A stretch of DNA of 64,000 nucleotides, from NCBI GenBank assembly GCA_013200995.1, contig CP053688.1, forward strand, positions 1,488,001 to 1,552,000. Direction: 5' to 3'. Origin of the DNA: Arthrobacter citreus (GTDB taxonomy: Bacteria; Bacillota; Bacilli; Bacillales; Bacillaceae_G). The position numbers and the translations under genes are program-made. The notes under the pieces are model-generated. The model saw only the letters and a program-made list of their open reading frames with translations, was not told the DNA's origin and searched no databases. Below, in pieces: positions 36,435-45,052 of the stretch. Numbering within the stretch: position 1 is the stretch's first letter; each line of letters starts with the position of its first letter.

Positions 36435-36473
36435 TACCCGCAAGGTTAATTAGATCCTTGCGGGTTTTATTTA
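36435..36473 (+). terminator. Phosphoesterase terminator
   Basis: ACCCGCAAGG and CCTTGCGGGT form a perfect 10-bp stem followed by TTTATTTA. Confidence 0.9.
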
Positions 36474-36602
36474 TCGATTTATGTTATTTGTTAAATTTGA
36501 GCCGATTTTGCCAATAACTACTCAATTATTAGTAAGATTTAAGCCCATGTGTTCTTTCATTAAGCCAAGTTCACATAGATTTTGTCTTAACGATATTCCA
36601 AG

Positions 36603-36914
36603 TTAAGACATTGGACTAAAATCCGTCCAAATTGTCACTGACAATAGTTCATGTGTAATGTCTTCACTAAACCAAGTTTCATTCCATTCATCTTGGCTTC
36701 TTTCAAACTTTGTCCTTTCTTCATATTCTTCAATACTTCTATATTTAATAAATAAATTAATGTAATAAAATTGTTCATCTTCTCTTTGCAAAAAATTCAT
36801 TCCAATATTTGATGGCTCTGAATGAAATTTTAAAGATGCAGATTTTTTTAATCTTGATTTAAAATCCTCTAAGTATTTTTTTTCAAACTTATACTCAAAT
36901 AAAACGGTTATCAT
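36603..36914 (-). CDS. Hypothetical protein, 103 aa, ABM-like fold suspected
   Basis: The ATG lies after GGGTTGAAG. The alternating strand/helix pattern is MITVLFEYKFEKKYLEDFKS, then EQFYYINLFIKYRSIEEYEE and a TRP-rich end (DEWNETWFSEDI). It recalls dimeric alpha/beta-barrel (antibiotic monooxygenase-like) proteins, but there is no diagnostic motif. It is intact and probably real. Function unknown. Confidence 0.55.
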   Translation of the reverse strand: MITVLFEYKFEKKYLEDFKSRLKKSASLKFHSEPSNIGMNFLQREDEQFYYINLFIKYRSIEEYEERTKFERSQDEWNETWFSEDITHELLSVTIWTDFSPMS

Positions 36915-37046
36915 TTCTTCAACCCATTTCTAAATATTGTTTTATAACTAAACAGTATTATAAGTATTAAAAATTTAATTTATACTTTTCAAGATCATAA
37001 ATAAAGGAAGTTTTTTGAGCAGAAAATAAAGAAAAATGGAGTAGGC

Positions 37047-37547
37047 TTGGTGTATATGGAAGAATTAAAATCACAGAACCCAGTTGATAATTTAACATCT
37101 CTAATTTGGAAATTATCGATTGGTTCAACATTAGCGTGGGAAATTTCAAAATTTTTCGGTTCCGAACATCCTTATTTAGGTCCAGTTTCTCTAATTCTTA
37201 CTATTCAAACGACAATGGACAAAACAGTGAGTTTATCCTTTAAACGTGTTATTGGAACAATGATTGGAATTATAGTTACAGTATTAGTTGCTAGTCATTT
37301 AAAAGTTACTGGATTGAATTTAGGGCTATTAATCTTATTTGGTACGTATGTTGCTAAATTCTTAAAATTAGACAATAAAGTACTTCACCAGATTGCTCTA
37401 ACAATACTATTTGTGTTTGCATTTGAACACAAATCAGATCATTATGCAATGGATCGAATGAGAGATACGCTTGTAGGTGTGCTAGTTGCTAGTTTAATAC
37501 AGTTCATTTGGTCATCACTAACCTCGAGAAAAAAGACAGTGAAATAG
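37047..37547 (+). CDS. FUSC/DUF939-type membrane protein (aromatic acid exporter-like)
   Basis: 166 aa from a TTG at 37047; GTG at 37050 and ATG at 37056 are alternatives, with TGGAG upstream. Four or five membrane helices are present. PYLGPVSLILTIQTTMDKTV, then FKRVIGTMIGIIVTVL and DRMRDTLVGVLVASLIQF are the FUSC core that resembles the membrane half of plant and bacterial organic-anion transporters. It lacks the long C-terminal cytoplasmic domain, so it is a minimal form. Confidence 0.8.
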   Translation: MVYMEELKSQNPVDNLTSLIWKLSIGSTLAWEISKFFGSEHPYLGPVSLILTIQTTMDKTVSLSFKRVIGTMIGIIVTVLVASHLKVTGLNLGLLILFGTYVAKFLKLDNKVLHQIALTILFVFAFEHKSDHYAMDRMRDTLVGVLVASLIQFIWSSLTSRKKTVK

Positions 37548-37563
37548 TGCAAACCGAGTTCAT

Positions 37564-37606
37564 AAAGAGGATTTGCTAGATTAATCTCTAAGCCAATCCT
37601 CTTTAT
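37564..37606 (+). terminator. Terminator between FUSC-like gene and glyoxalase gene
   Basis: AAAGAGGATT and AATCCTCTTT form a 10-bp stem with a 21-base loop. It is usable in both directions. Confidence 0.7.
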
Positions 37607-37624
37607 TTATAAGGTTTATTCTCT

Positions 37625-38008
37625 CTATTCTTTTATGTTTTCGAAAAACACAATCCTATTACCGAATGGATCTCCTACGCATACCTCGCGAGTATTCCAA
37701 GGTGTTGTTTCGATACCCGGACGTGCATATTTGTATTTCTTCGATAAAAGTTTCGAGTGATATACGTCTAAGTTTCCTACCTCAATTCTAATCGCAGCCC
37801 CAGGACTGCAATCTCCATGATGCTCAGAAAGATGTATTATACAATTGTTAAATGATATTTGCATATACAAAGGAAAATCATCTTCAAATCGATGCTCCCA
37901 ATCTACTCCAAACTCTAAAAATGATAAATAAAATTCTTTTGCTTTTTCTTCGTCAAAAATACGGAGGATTGGTGTAGGACTTTTCATTGTTATTTCTGAA
38001 GTACTCAT
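37625..38008 (-). CDS. Glyoxalase/bleomycin-resistance (VOC) family protein
   Basis: The product is 127 aa, with the ATG after AAGGTGATG. It has the BRP-type layout: PTPILRIFDEEKAKEFYLSF, EHRFEDDFPLYMQIS, then IHLSEHHGDCSPGAAIRIEV, and the closing TREVCVGDPFGNRIVFFE. VOC proteins of this length bind bleomycin-like drugs as dimers or act as small metal enzymes. The gene next door encodes a nucleotidyltransferase of the drug-resistance type, but the link is only positional. Confidence 0.87.
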   Translation of the reverse strand: MSTSEITMKSPTPILRIFDEEKAKEFYLSFLEFGVDWEHRFEDDFPLYMQISFNNCIIHLSEHHGDCSPGAAIRIEVGNLDVYHSKLLSKKYKYARPGIETTPWNTREVCVGDPFGNRIVFFENIKE

Positions 38009-38035
38009 TAATTACATCACCTTTTCTTAAATTAT

Positions 38036-38551
38036 TTAGTTTATTGAATCAATGATATCTTGAATAATTTTCATACTTTCAACATCTTTTGGTCGAAGTT
38101 TACGTCCAGTGCCTTTTTCATAAACCTTTTTTTCTTCAAGTAACTGAAGTGGATTTAATACAGCAATCGAGATCCCTTCTAAATGATACTTTTGTACTGA
38201 TAGAGAATCCTTGTGCCATTCCCAGTCTGGAAAACCATTCGCAATGACCTTACCTTCTTTTGAAATTTTTACAAATATAAAGCTTACATCTAGATCGTTC
38301 TTTTGAAAATCTGTCTGTAGTAGACTAACTGGTTTTTTCGCAAAACCAGCATTCACCATTGACTTCTCAATGTTTTCGCGATGTTGAATTAAACTTACTA
38401 TATCAATATCTGAGTGTTCACGAGTAACTTTTCCAAGTAGAAAATCAATTGCCCACCCTCCACGTAACCATACTTTATAGTTGTGAGATAGACAGATTCT
38501 ATTAATTTCGTTTAGTAACTTTAATTGACTATTAACTAAACTAAAGTTCAT
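38036..38551 (-). CDS. Aminoglycoside-adenylyltransferase-like nucleotidyltransferase
   Basis: The product is 171 aa from the ATG at 38551 after AAAGGTGTG. WLRGGWAIDFLLGKVTREHS, continuing to DID, is the nucleotidyltransferase core (GGWxxD...DxD) of the ANT(2'')/LinB-type group. The central FPDWEWHKDSLSVQKYHLEG and the end RPKDVESMKIIQ also fit this group. Chromosomal members are often of unknown substrate, so antibiotic inactivation is possible but not shown. Confidence 0.8.
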   Translation of the reverse strand: MNFSLVNSQLKLLNEINRICLSHNYKVWLRGGWAIDFLLGKVTREHSDIDIVSLIQHRENIEKSMVNAGFAKKPVSLLQTDFQKNDLDVSFIFVKISKEGKVIANGFPDWEWHKDSLSVQKYHLEGISIAVLNPLQLLEEKKVYEKGTGRKLRPKDVESMKIIQDIIDSIN

Positions 38552-38796
38552 ATTCAACACACCTTTTTTAATCATATTTATAGGTTTCTACTTTCGAGCT
38601 TACTTACCTTCTAGCATTAACCTGTTTTTTCACAAAAAATAAGCTGTATTAGACTAGACAGCTTTTAACACAAAGAATTTGATAACACTTTATTATTAAT
38701 CGCGCTAAAAAATATTTTTTTCTAGAAATCTGCCAAATTAGAGGTTTATAAAATGACAGTATTTTTTCGAAGAAGCCAAATATATACAAACAAAAA

Positions 38797-38826
38797 GCTT
38801 CTTCAAAAATGAAGAAGCCATTTTTT
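38797..38826 (-). terminator. Terminator at the SulP remnant end
   Basis: AGCTTCTTC and GAAGAAGC arms, 6-base loop, T-runs on both strands. Confidence 0.7.
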
Positions 38827-39404
38827 ATTGCCCAATATTTTCGTTTATTCCACTTGGTTTATTAAATAAAGCTATAGAATCGACAATTGATTTACTAGCG
38901 GGATTTAAACCAATAATATTTGTTTTTATATCATTTTCGTGGAATTTAATCACAATTTTATCAATTGCTGATACACCAATCATCCTAAATATGAGCCTTT
39001 GATAAGTCAACAGCTACTGTTTTCATTTCATCTTTAAAATTAAATGCTGCTACAAAATCAGTAACTGAAGCAAAGAATAGTTGACCTTCTATTTTATAAA
39101 CTCGCTTATTTGCTTCAAGGTGAGTAGTTACTTTTACTTTTGAGATTTTTGCTGCAAAGAAAACTGCACTTAATATAATACCTATAATAACACCAATTAC
39201 TAAATTATGAGTTGATACTACTGCCCCAACTGTTACAGCCATAACAGCTGCATCTGTTTTTGGCAGTTTTGTAAATGTTTTTAAAGATGACCAATCAAAT
39301 GTACTAATCGATACCATCACAAGAGCCATAGCTCCAGTAGCTGCCGAAATCATCCCCGGACGACCTCCAACAAATGAAATGACAACAGCAATACAAAATG
39401 ACAG
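38825..39404 (-). pseudogene. SulP-family anion permease, 5'-truncated, internally deleted and frameshifted
   Basis: The frame from 39404 reads SFCIAVVISFVGGRPGMISA, then ATGAMALVMV, which belongs near helix 3 of SulP transporters. It passes straight into STFDWSSLKTFTKLPKTDAA, which belongs near helix 10, so about 250 residues are missing. The STAS domain begins in this frame (GQLFFASVTDFVAAF, VAVDLSKAHI) and continues in another frame (AIDKIVIKFHENDIKTNIIG) to 38825. It is three times broken and cannot make a transporter. Confidence 0.85.
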
Positions 39405-39410
39405 TCATAT

Positions 39411-39687
39411 AAAGAAAAAATTGATACGAGTCTTAAAGCTGGCTACGCTTTTATTGATATCGTCAATCATTTACTTTCTTATCAAAGTGATCTAATCAGT
39501 GAAAATACAAAAAAAAGGATTATATGAGGCAAAACAAAAAGGAGTAACTTCAGGTAGACCTAAAAAGCCAGGTGAAAATGTAAAGCGTGCAATCGACATG
39601 TATCAAAGCAAAAAATATACGCTTGAAGAAATAAAACAAGAAACAGGAATCAGTAAATCTACGTTATATCGTTATTTGGAGAATTAA
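39411..39687 (+). pseudogene. Serine resolvase C-terminal remnant, A8 frameshift
   Basis: The first frame reads SLKAGYAFIDIVNHLLSYQS, then DLISENTK, up to a run of eight A (39509-39516). The next frame continues KGLYEAKQKGVTSGRPKKPG and ends ISKSTLYRYLEN. With seven A the two parts join in one frame. The second part is the typical resolvase linker (GRPKKP) plus Hin-type helix-turn-helix. The catalytic N-terminus is absent and abuts the SulP wreck. Confidence 0.8.
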
Positions 39688-39716
39688 AAATGACCTTGAT
39701 TAAGGTCATTTTTTTC
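39685..39716. terminator. Bidirectional terminator
   Basis: AAATGACCTT and AAGGTCATTT form a 10-bp stem with a 4-base loop and T-runs on both strands. Confidence 0.88.
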
Positions 39717-39900
39717 AATTCGTGCCATCTTTTCCTATATTATTTATTAACTTTTTCACTTTCTCATTTGGACTCCAACAGTTAAATTTATAATTCGTTT
39801 TAGTCTCAAAGCCCAATCGACTGCAATAATATTTCATTCCTTCTATCTTTTTCTCCGCTTTGAAATGCTGACATGTAGCACAGCAATGGAAATCTTTCAT
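39715..39900 (-). CDS. Small cysteine-rich protein, 61 aa
   Basis: The ATG follows TTAGGAGGATAT, a near-ideal site. MKDFHCCATCQHF, YYCSRLGF and FNCWSPNEK give five cysteines in a CCxxCxH...C...C pattern that suggests one metal site. Similar short proteins occur in many Bacillus genomes without known function. Confidence 0.75.
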   Translation of the reverse strand: MKDFHCCATCQHFKAEKKIEGMKYYCSRLGFETKTNYKFNCWSPNEKVKKLINNIGKDGTN

Positions 39901-39997
39901 ATATCCTCCTAATTCTAAATCAGAACTTTAATTTATTAAATTCGGTAATAATAATAGCTGTTCCTTTTAAGAGAAGAATTCCCATGACAAATTAAAT

Positions 39998-40020
39998 TGA
40001 GTAGCCACTGGCTACTCAAG
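39998..40020. terminator. Perfect palindrome, hairpin
   Basis: TTGAGTAGCCA and TGGCTACTCAA form an 11-bp inverted repeat about one base apart. There is no T-run, so it may be a protein site as well as a terminator of the RDD gene. Confidence 0.45.
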
Positions 40021-40057
40021 AAGTGATACATTAAATTCCGTAGTATTATTCAATCTA

Positions 40058-40483
40058 TTAAAGTTCTACTGTATTTTGATCAGTAGATTTGTATACGACA
40101 AAAGTGTTTGCCAATTTATCGTGAAGCCCTTTTTTCTTACGTGTAAAAGCAATCATTAGATAGCCGATTCCGAATGTAATTGTAGATAATTCTTGTGCTA
40201 AAATTCGGCCTACAGAATCGATTGTCGATAAGTTTTCACCATCTGATTTTTGAATGACTAAACCCATCATAAATTTCCCAACCGTCCCACGTAAGGAAGT
40301 AATCGGTAGTACAAGTCGATAAATAAAAAACGAGACGTAGTATGGCCATAAACTACTAGTAAATGTTAACCCAAGAATATTTTCTATAACGAGCTTTGCA
40401 ATCCAAATCACTATACTAATTATTGCCCAGTCAATCAAAAACGCCCATAATCGAATCCAAAACCCAGCATGCTTTTGTTCCAT
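40058..40483 (-). CDS. RDD family membrane protein
   Basis: The product is 141 aa with three membrane helices. The RDD arginine/aspartate residues are visible in AGFWIRLWAFLIDWAIIS and, near the end, KKKGLHDKLANTFVVY. RDD proteins in Bacillus are small membrane proteins, some linked to ion transport or osmotic stress. The gene is divergent from the deacetylase gene at 40723. Confidence 0.88.
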   Translation of the reverse strand: MEQKHAGFWIRLWAFLIDWAIISIVIWIAKLVIENILGLTFTSSLWPYYVSFFIYRLVLPITSLRGTVGKFMMGLVIQKSDGENLSTIDSVGRILAQELSTITFGIGYLMIAFTRKKKGLHDKLANTFVVYKSTDQNTVEL

Positions 40484-40722
40484 AACCCTAGTTCATTCCC
40501 CTAAATTTATTTTTATAATTCTTACTAATATTTAATTTTAATTGTTTTTCCCTCTTTTTTATTGAGCACAAATTCACATTTCTACGGACTTATTCTTCAA
40601 ATTTACAATTTTACTTAATAAATATTTTATCAAATTGTACTCTTTTCAACATTTTACGGTTATTTTCCATTTAATCACAGAAAATAGTAGGGTGTAGTAA
40701 TTAATGTAAAGGAGATTTACCG

Positions 40723-41490
40723 ATGAAGATTTGGATTACTTCTATTCTCATGGCTTTAGTAGTTTTTTCTACAACTTGTTCTTCTGTATTTGCTGAAAAA
40801 AATCATAAAGTTGCTATTGTAATTGATGATTTTGGTAATAACATGAAAGGAACTGAACAGATGCTTTCTCTGCCGATCCCATTAACAGTCGCAGTGATGC
40901 CTTTCTTACCTTCAACCCAAAAAGATGCAACCGCTGCACATAAAAAAGGCTATGAAGTTATTGTTCATTTACCAATGGAACCTAAAAAAGGTAAAGCAAG
41001 TTGGTTAGGTCCAAATGCTATTTTAACTAACTTAAGTGATCAAGAAATTCGTAAACGAGTAGAATTGGCAATTGATAACGTTCCATTTGCTATTGGGATA
41101 AATAACCATATGGGTTCAAAAGCAACTTCCGATGAAAGAGTAATGCGCATTGTTTTGGCGGTTTGTAAAGAGCGAGGATTGTTTTTTTTCGATAGTAAAA
41201 CAAACTATCGCAGCGTCGTTTCAAAAATTGCAGATGAAATTGGTGTTCCAGTCATTGAAAACAAGTTATTTTTTGATGATATATACACAATGAGCCATAT
41301 TGAAAAACAATCTCGATTACTATTAGAAAAAGTAAAAAGTGAAACAACTATGATTGCTATTGGGCATGTAGGAGAACCAGGTGAAATGACCTCAAATGCG
41401 ATTAAAGAATACATACCTAAAATTAAACAAGAAGCAACTTTTGTATTTTTATCTGAACTTGTTGAAAATGTACCGATTCCACTACATTAA
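40723..41490 (+). CDS. Divergent polysaccharide deacetylase (YibQ-like), secreted
   Basis: The product is 255 aa with AAAGGAG upstream. A signal peptide covers about 1-24 (ending VFA). The NodB-related core of the divergent family is present: VAIVIDDFGNNMKG, then EVIVHLPMEPKK, GINNHMGSKATSD and FFFDSKTN, with the final TMIAIGHVGEPG. The family has a likely metal site (DD, H, H) and may act on envelope polysaccharides. Confidence 0.9.
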   Translation: MKIWITSILMALVVFSTTCSSVFAEKNHKVAIVIDDFGNNMKGTEQMLSLPIPLTVAVMPFLPSTQKDATAAHKKGYEVIVHLPMEPKKGKASWLGPNAILTNLSDQEIRKRVELAIDNVPFAIGINNHMGSKATSDERVMRIVLAVCKERGLFFFDSKTNYRSVVSKIADEIGVPVIENKLFFDDIYTMSHIEKQSRLLLEKVKSETTMIAIGHVGEPGEMTSNAIKEYIPKIKQEATFVFLSELVENVPIPLH

Positions 41491-41564
41491 AATTAAGTAC
41501 AATTTCATTTAATTTGCTTCACTGAACATAGACTGTCCCTATTAAAAAACTTCTATTAATTTAA

Positions 41565-41606
41565 AAATGAGGATGCCCCAAATTTAAACTTTTGGAACAT
41601 CCTCTT
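41565..41606. terminator. Convergent terminator
   Basis: GAGGATG and CATCCTC with inner CCCAAA/TTTTGG pairs form the stem. T-rich sequence occurs on both strands. Confidence 0.75.
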
Positions 41607-41629
41607 TTACGATCTTATAGATATGGAAG

Positions 41630-42151
41630 TTAGTTAAAGTAATTTTCAATCTCATTTTTATTCGTCACAATCAAGATTTTTTTATTGTAATTTCTATATA
41701 ATATTTTAAAAAATTTCGGTTTGCCTACTTCCTCAAAATATCGATTCCATTTAAACATTTTGAAAAATATTTTTAGAGTCGGCTTGTAATTTGATTTTTC
41801 CAATCTTAGCTTTTGTAATAAAAACCTTCTAATTATTCGATAAGTTCTAACGGAATATTTAGTATCTAAAAAAATGATTAACTCTGCATTTTCAAAACTA
41901 TTAGCAACCCATTCTTCATTATGAACGCCTTCTACGATCCATGTATCTGTATTAATAAGTTGTTCTAGATACATTTCTCTTTCTTTTTCAGATCGCATTA
42001 TATCTTTTTGCCCATTTTGCCTTTTCCACACTACATTATCTAACTCATAATATGGAATATTTAGTCTAGTAGACATTTTTCTTGCTAATGTAGTCTTACC
42101 ACTTCCAACAGAACCAATGATATGAATTTTCTTTGGTAAATTATTTTCCAT
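41630..42151 (-). CDS. P-loop kinase-like protein (FlaR/topology-modulation family)
   Basis: The product is 173 aa. Walker A GSVGSGKTT lies at the N-terminus, followed by MSTRLNIPYYELDNVVWKRQ, WIVEGVHNEEW and LIIFLDTKYSVRTYRIIRRF. This is the small adenylate-kinase-like family often labelled DNA topology modulation protein. The original label is historical, and the enzyme probably phosphorylates a small substrate. Confidence 0.85.
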   Translation of the reverse strand: MENNLPKKIHIIGSVGSGKTTLARKMSTRLNIPYYELDNVVWKRQNGQKDIMRSEKEREMYLEQLINTDTWIVEGVHNEEWVANSFENAELIIFLDTKYSVRTYRIIRRFLLQKLRLEKSNYKPTLKIFFKMFKWNRYFEEVGKPKFFKILYRNYNKKILIVTNKNEIENYFN

Positions 42152-42273
42152 TTAGATCACCACTTATCTTAAAACATTGAATCTATACTATTCTACTTAA
42201 TAGTTAAAATGACCTTTTTAAATTTTTATATATAGTACAGCAATCGCCAACCTGCATTCTAAGAACCCACTTT

Positions 42274-43065
42274 TTATTTCCACTCATTACTGTGATTTCG
42301 AATGAACTTAATATCATTCAGATAATGCTCTAAGTGACCATCATCAATCATCTTTTGAAAAGCAACATCACCTTCATTTGCTTTTCTTTTAATTGTTTTA
42401 CATAAACCTTCTATCCTTAACAATACCATCTTTAAATAATCTACTTCCTCTTTTTCACCGTAAGACTCAAAAAACTGGCTTACCCTCTGTTTTATGCGAT
42501 CAGCATTATGTAACTGGCTATTATAAACTTCTTCACCATTTTCTGATAAATAAAATCTACTTAGTGGAACACAAGTATAAAGAGTATAAGCTATGTCCCA
42601 TAGTCTCGGGCCTGGTCCGGCTACATCAAAATCTATTATTCCAACTGGTTTTTCTCTATTAAAGATAATATTGTATCTAGCGAAGTCATTATGACATATT
42701 ACTTCCAAGTTCTTAGGAGTATTGTCAATCGGCTCCCAATCATCTGAAATTGGAAAATCAATTACAGCATCATGATATAGACGGAGCATTTTAGCTATTT
42801 CTTTTAAGGATTCATCAGACCACATATATTCCTTTAAAGGGTCATTTCCAGCTTCCCCTTCAATAAACGATAAGACCTCTCTTCCTTTTTCATCAATACC
42901 TAAAAACTTTGGTGCATAAATGTAACCCTTCTTCTCTAAATGTCTTAATAACTGATGTATTTTTGTACTTTCAGGCTTTAATTCGCGTCGTACAGTGTTA
43001 CCTGAGCGATAAACGTTAGAAACATTTCCACCTGTTAGCTTTTCTTCATTTTCATAGTTTGACAT
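42274..43065 (-). CDS. Aminoglycoside phosphotransferase-family kinase
   Basis: The product is 263 aa from the ATG at 43065 after GGAGGAATTTTTG. It has the APH/choline-kinase fold: catalytic loop CHNDFARYN and metal loop GIIDFDVAGPGPRLWD. The N-terminal lobe is short (TGGNVSNVYRSGNTVRR). Such enzymes phosphorylate aminoglycosides, homoserine or choline-like substrates. The sequence does not decide which. It is an accessory gene near other transferase-type genes. Confidence 0.87.
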   Translation of the reverse strand: MSNYENEEKLTGGNVSNVYRSGNTVRRELKPESTKIHQLLRHLEKKGYIYAPKFLGIDEKGREVLSFIEGEAGNDPLKEYMWSDESLKEIAKMLRLYHDAVIDFPISDDWEPIDNTPKNLEVICHNDFARYNIIFNREKPVGIIDFDVAGPGPRLWDIAYTLYTCVPLSRFYLSENGEEVYNSQLHNADRIKQRVSQFFESYGEKEEVDYLKMVLLRIEGLCKTIKRKANEGDVAFQKMIDDGHLEHYLNDIKFIRNHSNEWK

Positions 43066-43317
43066 CAAAAATTCCTCCTAAGGTTCACATTAAGAAAAAT
43101 ATCCAATGTTCCCTCTAAATATGGATTGTGAAAAATGAACTCTTTAATAACAGAATAAATGAAAGAAAAATAAGTGCTTTAAAAATATTTTTAAAATTTA
43201 CTCTTTTATATTATTATGTAACTAAATAATGCAACAATTAGTCTGATATGAATTAATTTGATACTTTAAATATAAACTTTTAATGATCCAATCAATAGCT
43301 AAAAATCCTAATTTATC

Positions 43318-44337
43318 TTAATATTTATCAATCGTTGCACCAAGTACAGAAGCGCGGATAAATTTTAAACTTTTAAATCTTTTTAATTCCTCCGCTGTAC
43401 CTGTAACCACGGCACCATTAAAACGAATTTCTCCATTTGTTTCTTTCGTATTTTCTTTTATTCCTAAAAGTGCTTCTTTCACAGAAGTTTTATGACTCCC
43501 TTTTTTGCTTAATTCGTTCAATGTGCTCAGGAAATAATTCACGCCATTTTTTGCTGAAAGCGGTACTCCCCCAGAAAGTGTTATTCCAAAAGCACCACCA
43601 CCGCCTTTAGTTTTTACGTCATCACTATCTAATACGTTTTCCATATAGTCCATCTGCTTTTTGTAAGATGTATCAACCCATATCCAATTGACGTTTTTGT
43701 AACCTAACTGCTTATTTAATTCCTCTATCGTCATAGGTTTATTAAAGGAAAGTGCTACTTCAATTAACTTATTTTTATCTAACTCTGTAGCAATATCTAA
43801 CTCATGAGGTAAATATTCATAAGACAGACCTGGATAATAGAAATCTATTTTTCTTTCATTATTAAATTCGTTATAACGGACATACCGATGAGCTTCTTCA
43901 TTAAGTGTAGTAACTTCTACAGAACCACTTCCTTGATCAAGCGTTTTGACACTTCCAAATAAAGGGATTCTTTCCATCTTTTTATCCCATAGAATTGTAC
44001 GATCTCCTATTGTCTTGTATATCCTTGTGTCGGTCGTGACACTGAAAAGTTCGTAATTATTTACTCCACCACTTATTAATAAATTTGCTCCATGAATTGT
44101 ACTATATTCAGTATCCAGATTCGCCTCTAAACGGGAGTTTAATATGTTTGTACGCTTATTTAATATGTACTTACCTCCATATAGTAATGCAGCTAATAAG
44201 ATCATAGTTGTGAGAAGTGTAATAAAGATATATTTAATCGTTTGTTTCCTTTTTGATTTTTTAACGACTTTCTGTAATGAGGAACTTGTAATAAAATCTA
44301 TTTCTTCCTCTTTATTTATTCCATCCTTATCGTTCAT
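43318..44337 (-). CDS. Anti-sigma factor, sigma-regulator N/C-domain type
   Basis: 339 aa from the ATG at 44337, which has AAGGAGG upstream and overlaps the sigma gene end by 11 bases. The cytoplasmic N-terminus (1-50) is charged and should hold the sigma. One membrane helix lies near 35-57 (FITLLTTMILLAALLYGG). The large outer domain matches the sigma-regulator C-terminal type (WIWVDTSYKKQ, GAFGITLSGGVPLS, NGAVVTGTAEELKRF). The partner sigma is split by a frameshift. Confidence 0.83.
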   Translation of the reverse strand: MNDKDGINKEEEIDFITSSSLQKVVKKSKRKQTIKYIFITLLTTMILLAALLYGGKYILNKRTNILNSRLEANLDTEYSTIHGANLLISGGVNNYELFSVTTDTRIYKTIGDRTILWDKKMERIPLFGSVKTLDQGSGSVEVTTLNEEAHRYVRYNEFNNERKIDFYYPGLSYEYLPHELDIATELDKNKLIEVALSFNKPMTIEELNKQLGYKNVNWIWVDTSYKKQMDYMENVLDSDDVKTKGGGGAFGITLSGGVPLSAKNGVNYFLSTLNELSKKGSHKTSVKEALLGIKENTKETNGEIRFNGAVVTGTAEELKRFKSLKFIRASVLGATIDKY

Positions 44338-44831
44338 AATTTGCCTCCTTATAAATTTTTTCAAGTTTTTTACGAGCTCTAAATAAATTTGTCTTAATCG
44401 AATTCACACTTTTGTCTAATAACGTTGAGATTTCTTCATATGAAAGTCCTGATTGATACTTAAGAAGTAACAGTTCTTTAAAATATGGTTTTAATCGAGA
44501 AAGTGCTATCGAGAGTCCTTCGTTTCTCTCCTTTTCAAGAAAAATATTTTCTGGATTCTCAACTTCATCTGCTCTAAGAAAGATCTCATTGAAATTCAAC
44601 TGAACGCTTTTGCTTTCGACATTGGTCATAATAATCGTTTAATGCTACTCTTATCAACCAACTACGAATTTTTGAAGTCTTAATAGAATCATAATAAAGT
44701 AGATATTTATAAGCAGTTTCCTGAACAAGATCCTCAGCATCCGATTTAGATACTCCTAATTTAATTAAGTACTTAAATACGACATTAAGTTCTGAATTGA
44801 GCTCGCTATTTTTATTTATGTCATCCATCAT
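44327..44831 (-). pseudogene. ECF sigma factor, split by a +1 frameshift
   Basis: Region 2 is in the first frame from an ATG at 44831 after AAAGGGGG (SDAEDLVQETAYKYLLYYDS, IRSWLIRVALNDYYDQCRKQ) and stops at 44586. Region 4 is in the next frame (ALSRLKPYFKELLLLKYQSG, LSYEEISTLLDKSVNSIK) and ends at 44327. The two frames overlap by 44 bases. Removing one base near the AAAA at 44612-44616 restores one 167-aa protein. The second frame's own ATG has no ribosome site. Confidence 0.8.
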
Positions 44832-44850
44832 CGTCCCCCTTTCTGCTTAC

Positions 44851-44879
44851 TAGACGAACACGAAACCAAAAAGTATACA
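44851..44879 (-). promoter_or_regulatory. Candidate ECF-type autoregulatory promoter
   Basis: Minus strand TGTATAC, 16 bases, CGTCTA. The CGTCTA -10 is typical of ECF sigma promoters in Bacillus, and the -35 is near TGAAAC/TGTAAC. It lies 20 bp upstream of the sigma ATG. Confidence 0.45.
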
Positions 44880-44907
44880 AAATAAATGAAAAAATTTTCA
44901 AAAATAA

Positions 44908-44930
44908 AAGAGAGCTTCTGAAAGCTCTCA
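44908..44930 (-). terminator. Terminator of the FN3/SH3 gene
   Basis: GAGAGCTT and AAGCTCTC with a 4-base loop, followed by TTTTATTTTTG on the minus strand. Confidence 0.8.
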
Positions 44931-45052
44931 AAAAATTGACGGATACTTCTATAGAAAAATTCATTCAGTATATTTGAATTGAAAATCCTATTACATTTCA
45001 AAATGTTTATAAAACTATTATTTAGTCTTATAACCACACACATTTGGCGCTT

